A stretch of 64,000 nucleotides of DNA from Trebouxia sp. TZW2008 (Eukaryota; Chlorophyta; Trebouxiophyceae; Trebouxiales; Trebouxiaceae). Below are positions 61,001 to 64,000 of the stretch, one piece after another. Within the stretch, counting starts at the first letter, position 1; each line of letters begins with the position of its first letter. The DNA is taken from the NCBI GenBank assembly GCA_002118135.1, contig BDIU01000208.1, forward strand, positions 1 through 64,000, given 5' to 3'. A model generated the notes under the pieces. The model saw only the letters and a program-made list of their open reading frames with translations. It ran no database searches and was not told the DNA's origin. A program made the translations under genes and the position numbers.

Positions 61001-63849
61001 ATGGCGATCGACATCGCTGCACAGACAGCACCATGCAACGGCTGCATCACGCAGGGTCTGCATAAGCGCACAACGGAAAAGGCGACCGCATCGCCTGCCG
61101 CAATCTTCAGCCTAGCTGATGTAGCCAAGCACAGCACTCCGGCTGACTGTTTCATTATCGTACGCGGCAAAGTATATGATGTGACAGCATGGGTGCCGCA
61201 GCATCCCGGCGGCGTCCTCATATATGTCAGCGCAGGGAAAGACTGCACGCAGCTGTTCGATGCCTACCACCCCCTTTACGTCAGGTACCTTGTGCTGACT
61301 TATACATCAAGTTGCATCAGCGCACAACGATCATGGCTGACAGTCTGTCTGGCTGTGCAGGGCTGTGATGGAAAAGTATTATGTTGGTGACGTCATAGCA
61401 GAAGCTGATGAAGTCATAGCAACGACGTATCAACAGCCTGCTGCACAGCAGCAATTCTATCCTGTGCTCAGGCAGCGAGTTGAGCGATACTTCAGGAAGA
61501 ATGCAGTAAGTCTTGCAGTCTTGATAGCAATTATGTCGATGCTGAGGGCTGCTGCAGCACAAACTCAGTTGCCCGTGCCCTTGCTGATGTGTAGATCAGT
61601 CCAAGAGCCTCTGTGGAAATGTACATAAAGACAGCTCTGATACTGAGTGGCTTGGTGGGGTCCTTTTACGCTACCTTCTTCTGCTTTTCTGATTTCTGGG
61701 TAAGCTTACGTCCCCTTTGTGCCGCGACAAGCATGATGGCACTGGTGCAGTCCACTTCTGTTGAAGGGCCTCCTAACACTGCTTGCTCTGCAGGTCTCTG
61801 CTCTTAGTTCTGTTCTGCTCGGCATATGCATGGCGGAGGTAGGCGTCAGCATACAGCATGATGCTAATCACGGAGCATATTGTGGCAACTCAACGTTGGG
61901 ATACATGCTGGGCACAACGCTAGACTTTGTTGGCGCATCATCGTTCATGTGGAAGCAGCAGCATGTAGTGGGGCATCACACCTACACCAATGTAGACGGT
62001 CTTGATCCGGACATCAGAGTGAAGGATCCAGATGTGCGCAGAGTGTCTCAGCACCAGCCATGGCAATCATATCAGGTAAAGCATCACCATTGCCTGCAAG
62101 ACATGCAAGTTAAAGATCTTTTGCCTTGCAAGGTCGGGGTGCTACACAATCAGGCCACAAAAACTGTCCAAGGCATCAAAGTCAAACTGCTTTCTGTGCA
62201 CACCATGGCCATGACCACGCCTCAGCTCAATAAGTTCACAGTTTCTGTAGCAGCAGCGAATTCAGCATCTGTCAGAGTGTATATGTATGAGCATACGTAC
62301 ATCGACAGCATGATAAGGCAGTATCACATACTTGCTGCTATCTGCTGCAACCAAAAGCAGAAGTGAACCCAGCATCAAAGTCAGTGGTAGTGCTGTCCTG
62401 TTGCAGGCATACCAGCACATCTATCTGGCACTCTTGTATGGTCTGCTTGCCATCAAGAGCGTCCTGCTAGATGACTTTCAGTCCATCTTCACAGGCAGCA
62501 TAGGTCCAGTCAGCATAAGTAAGCTGACTCAGCAGGAAAAGGCAATCTTCTGGGGAGGCAAACTGCTGTGGCTAGCGTACTTCATCATGCTGCCCTCAGT
62601 GTACAGTCACCACAGCTGGGGTGCTCTGGCCGCTCTGTGGCTTCTTTCAGAAGCAGTGACAGGCTGGATTCTGGCATTCATGTTCCAGGTAATTCACTCA
62701 GACCCGTGCTTGATGCTGCTGCTAGTAATCGCTTGCTGCATATGATCACATGTGCGTTGATAATGTGACATTGCATGACTTTGCAGTCACGGTCCTCAGC
62801 AGCCGCATACAGCGCTGCTGATAATAGCCAACTCAACGTTGGCTGAACATGACATTGCCTGTCTTGCACAACTGCACAGTCAGGAGCAGCAGATGCAGGC
62901 ATCAATCATGTGCATGAGAAAAGGTGAAACATCTAAAATATGGAAATAGATTTACTCTTTTTATGCATGTTCTGCTGGATTGTAGGTGGCTCATGTAACA
63001 CCTGATGTAGCATTCCTGCAACAGAAGGATGGTGTGCTGGCGCATGACTGGGCTGCTGCACAAGTTGCTACCACAGCTGACTTTGCACATGGCTCCTTCT
63101 TCTGGACACACTTCTCAGGAGGCCTCAACTACCAGGTCAGCTCAACACAACATAAGCCACGACCATTCTGTATGATGGCATTCTCTTTGGGCAATGCAGC
63201 AAACTCAGTGTTGCGGCAAACCAAAGCACAAGTGTAGCTTGAAAGGGTCCAGCTATGTCAACCAGCACAACACAGGATGTCAGCTAATGGTGGTGCAGCT
63301 GGCATGCCAAAGAAGCCTGCATGTCCACATGAGTATTGACTGGGAAGCCAGTTCATAACAAAATTGCTGCAAAGAGACTTCTCCGATGTGTGTATGTATA
63401 TGCCTGCAGGTTGTTCACCATCTGTTTCCTGGCATTTGCCACACTCACTATCCTGCCATTGCTCCCATTGTACTGGACACCTGCAAGGAGTTTGGCGTCC
63501 CGTACAAAGTGTACCCCAGCGTAAGAGCTTGTCACCCTGTCTGCACATGCTTCTTGACGATATGTGTCAGATACATAGCATGACCTACTTCTGCATGAGT
63601 GGTGTCATACTTCTGCTAATGTTCCAGCATTCACTTGCGGCACAGCGTTACTAAGCAACTGCTCAACACAGAGGAGCGTGAGTGATGCATGCAATGTAGT
63701 GCAATATGCATTTGCAGCTGGCATTGCTGACAAGCAGCTTGTGTGTATTGCAGTTCTGGAGTGCCTTGTATGCGCATTTCAAGCACCTGCGGGACATGGG
63801 TCAGCAGGGACTGACAATGACAATGCCATCGCTGGCCACTGTGGGATAA
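61001..63849 (+). CDS. cytochrome b5-fusion front-end acyl desaturase (delta-5/delta-6 type)
   Basis: Eight exons: 61001-61284, 61361-61505, 61595-61699, 61794-62075, 62407-62688, 62986-63135, 63410-63520, 63754-63849; 484 aa. The N-terminal cytochrome b5 domain has the haem-binding HPGG (WVPQHPGGVLIY) and a second His in FDAYHPLY. The desaturase domain carries His box 1 QHDANHGAYC, His box 2 QQHVVGHHTYTNVDGLDPDI and His box 3 QVVHHLFPGICHTHYP. The Gln in box 3, formed across the exon 6/7 junction, marks front-end desaturases. Such ER enzymes insert a double bond between an existing one and the carboxyl end in making long-chain polyunsaturated fatty acids. Regiospecificity cannot be decided from sequence alone. 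All eight exons keep phase. Confidence 0.93.
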
Positions 63850-64000
63850 GCACCTGTTTGAGACCAACACTGACAGCACTTTACAGAAGCCATGCTACAT
63901 GACTGCTGCACCGTCCTCAGGAGCTTTAAGGATAGCATGTACTAGCTTGTTCTGCTTGGTAGTATCTCATAGCCTGTATGAGCCTAGTAGCGTCTGATTT
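63850..64000. other. 3' flank of the desaturase gene, window edge
   Basis: Presumed 3' UTR. Nothing else is recognised before the window ends. Confidence 0.5.

Overview
This window is nuclear DNA from an intron-dense photosynthetic eukaryote, most likely a green alga; a trebouxiophyte-type chlorophyte is my best guess. I inferred this from gene content only, with no alignment. Pointers are a plastid CDSP32-type thioredoxin, a plastid tocopherol/plastoquinone methyltransferase, a plant-like OST4, a U-box protein with a kinase-like domain, a plant-type telomeric motif (TTTAGGG), and genes made of many short exons with canonical GT-AG and a few GC-AG introns. I joined exons by hand, choosing splice sites that keep phase and rebuild the protein family.

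Layout. 0.4-2.7 kb (+): mitochondrial-type DnaJ. 3.8-10.6 kb (-): STAT-like protein with a Gln/His-rich N-terminus, a STAT-type DNA-binding core, linker and SH2 domain. 12.2-14.3 kb (-): a Crinkler/PD-(D/E)XK-like protein. 14.3-15.6 kb: no gene, but a retroelement-like 3' tail ending in (ATTG)n. 15.6-18.5 kb (+): Gfo/Idh/MocA oxidoreductase. 18.8-21.9 kb (-): MPBQ/MSBQ methyltransferase. 22.3-27.2 kb (+): TM9SF/nonaspanin. 27.9-28.9 kb (-): uridine kinase. 29.5-30.6 kb (+): organellar ribosomal protein bL19. 31.1-31.8 kb (-): small secreted Ala-rich protein. 32.7-38.8 kb (+): NADP glutamate dehydrogenase. 39.7-48.1 kb (-): ankyrin-pseudokinase-U-box protein. 48.5-51.1 kb (+): CDSP32-like thioredoxin. 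51.6-55.5 kb (-): class II fumarase. 56.1-56.5 kb (-): FAM32A homologue. 56.5-56.7 kb (-): OST4, only 36 aa. 57.0-58.0 kb (+): cytosolic ribosomal protein uS15 (S13e). 59.1-60.7 kb (-): MgtE/SLC41-type Mg2+ transporter. 61.0-63.8 kb (+): cytochrome-b5 fusion front-end fatty acid desaturase. From 15.6 kb on, genes alternate strand almost perfectly, giving a series of short divergent promoter regions and convergent 3' regions.

The most striking observation is not a gene. Introns of at least five genes carry tandem, decaying copies of the neighbouring exon EDGE together with its splice site. Donor-side copies lie just downstream of their parent exon and acceptor-side copies just upstream of theirs. 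In GDH intron 5 and fumarase intron 5 both kinds occur in one intron, each beside its own parent. This suggests a recurrent process that duplicates splice junctions and so lengthens introns. Also notable are the STAT-like gene, a U-box protein whose kinase-like domain has lost its catalytic residues, a DnaJ without its zinc finger, four GC-AG introns, several non-LTR retrotransposon tail fragments and an interstitial telomeric motif.
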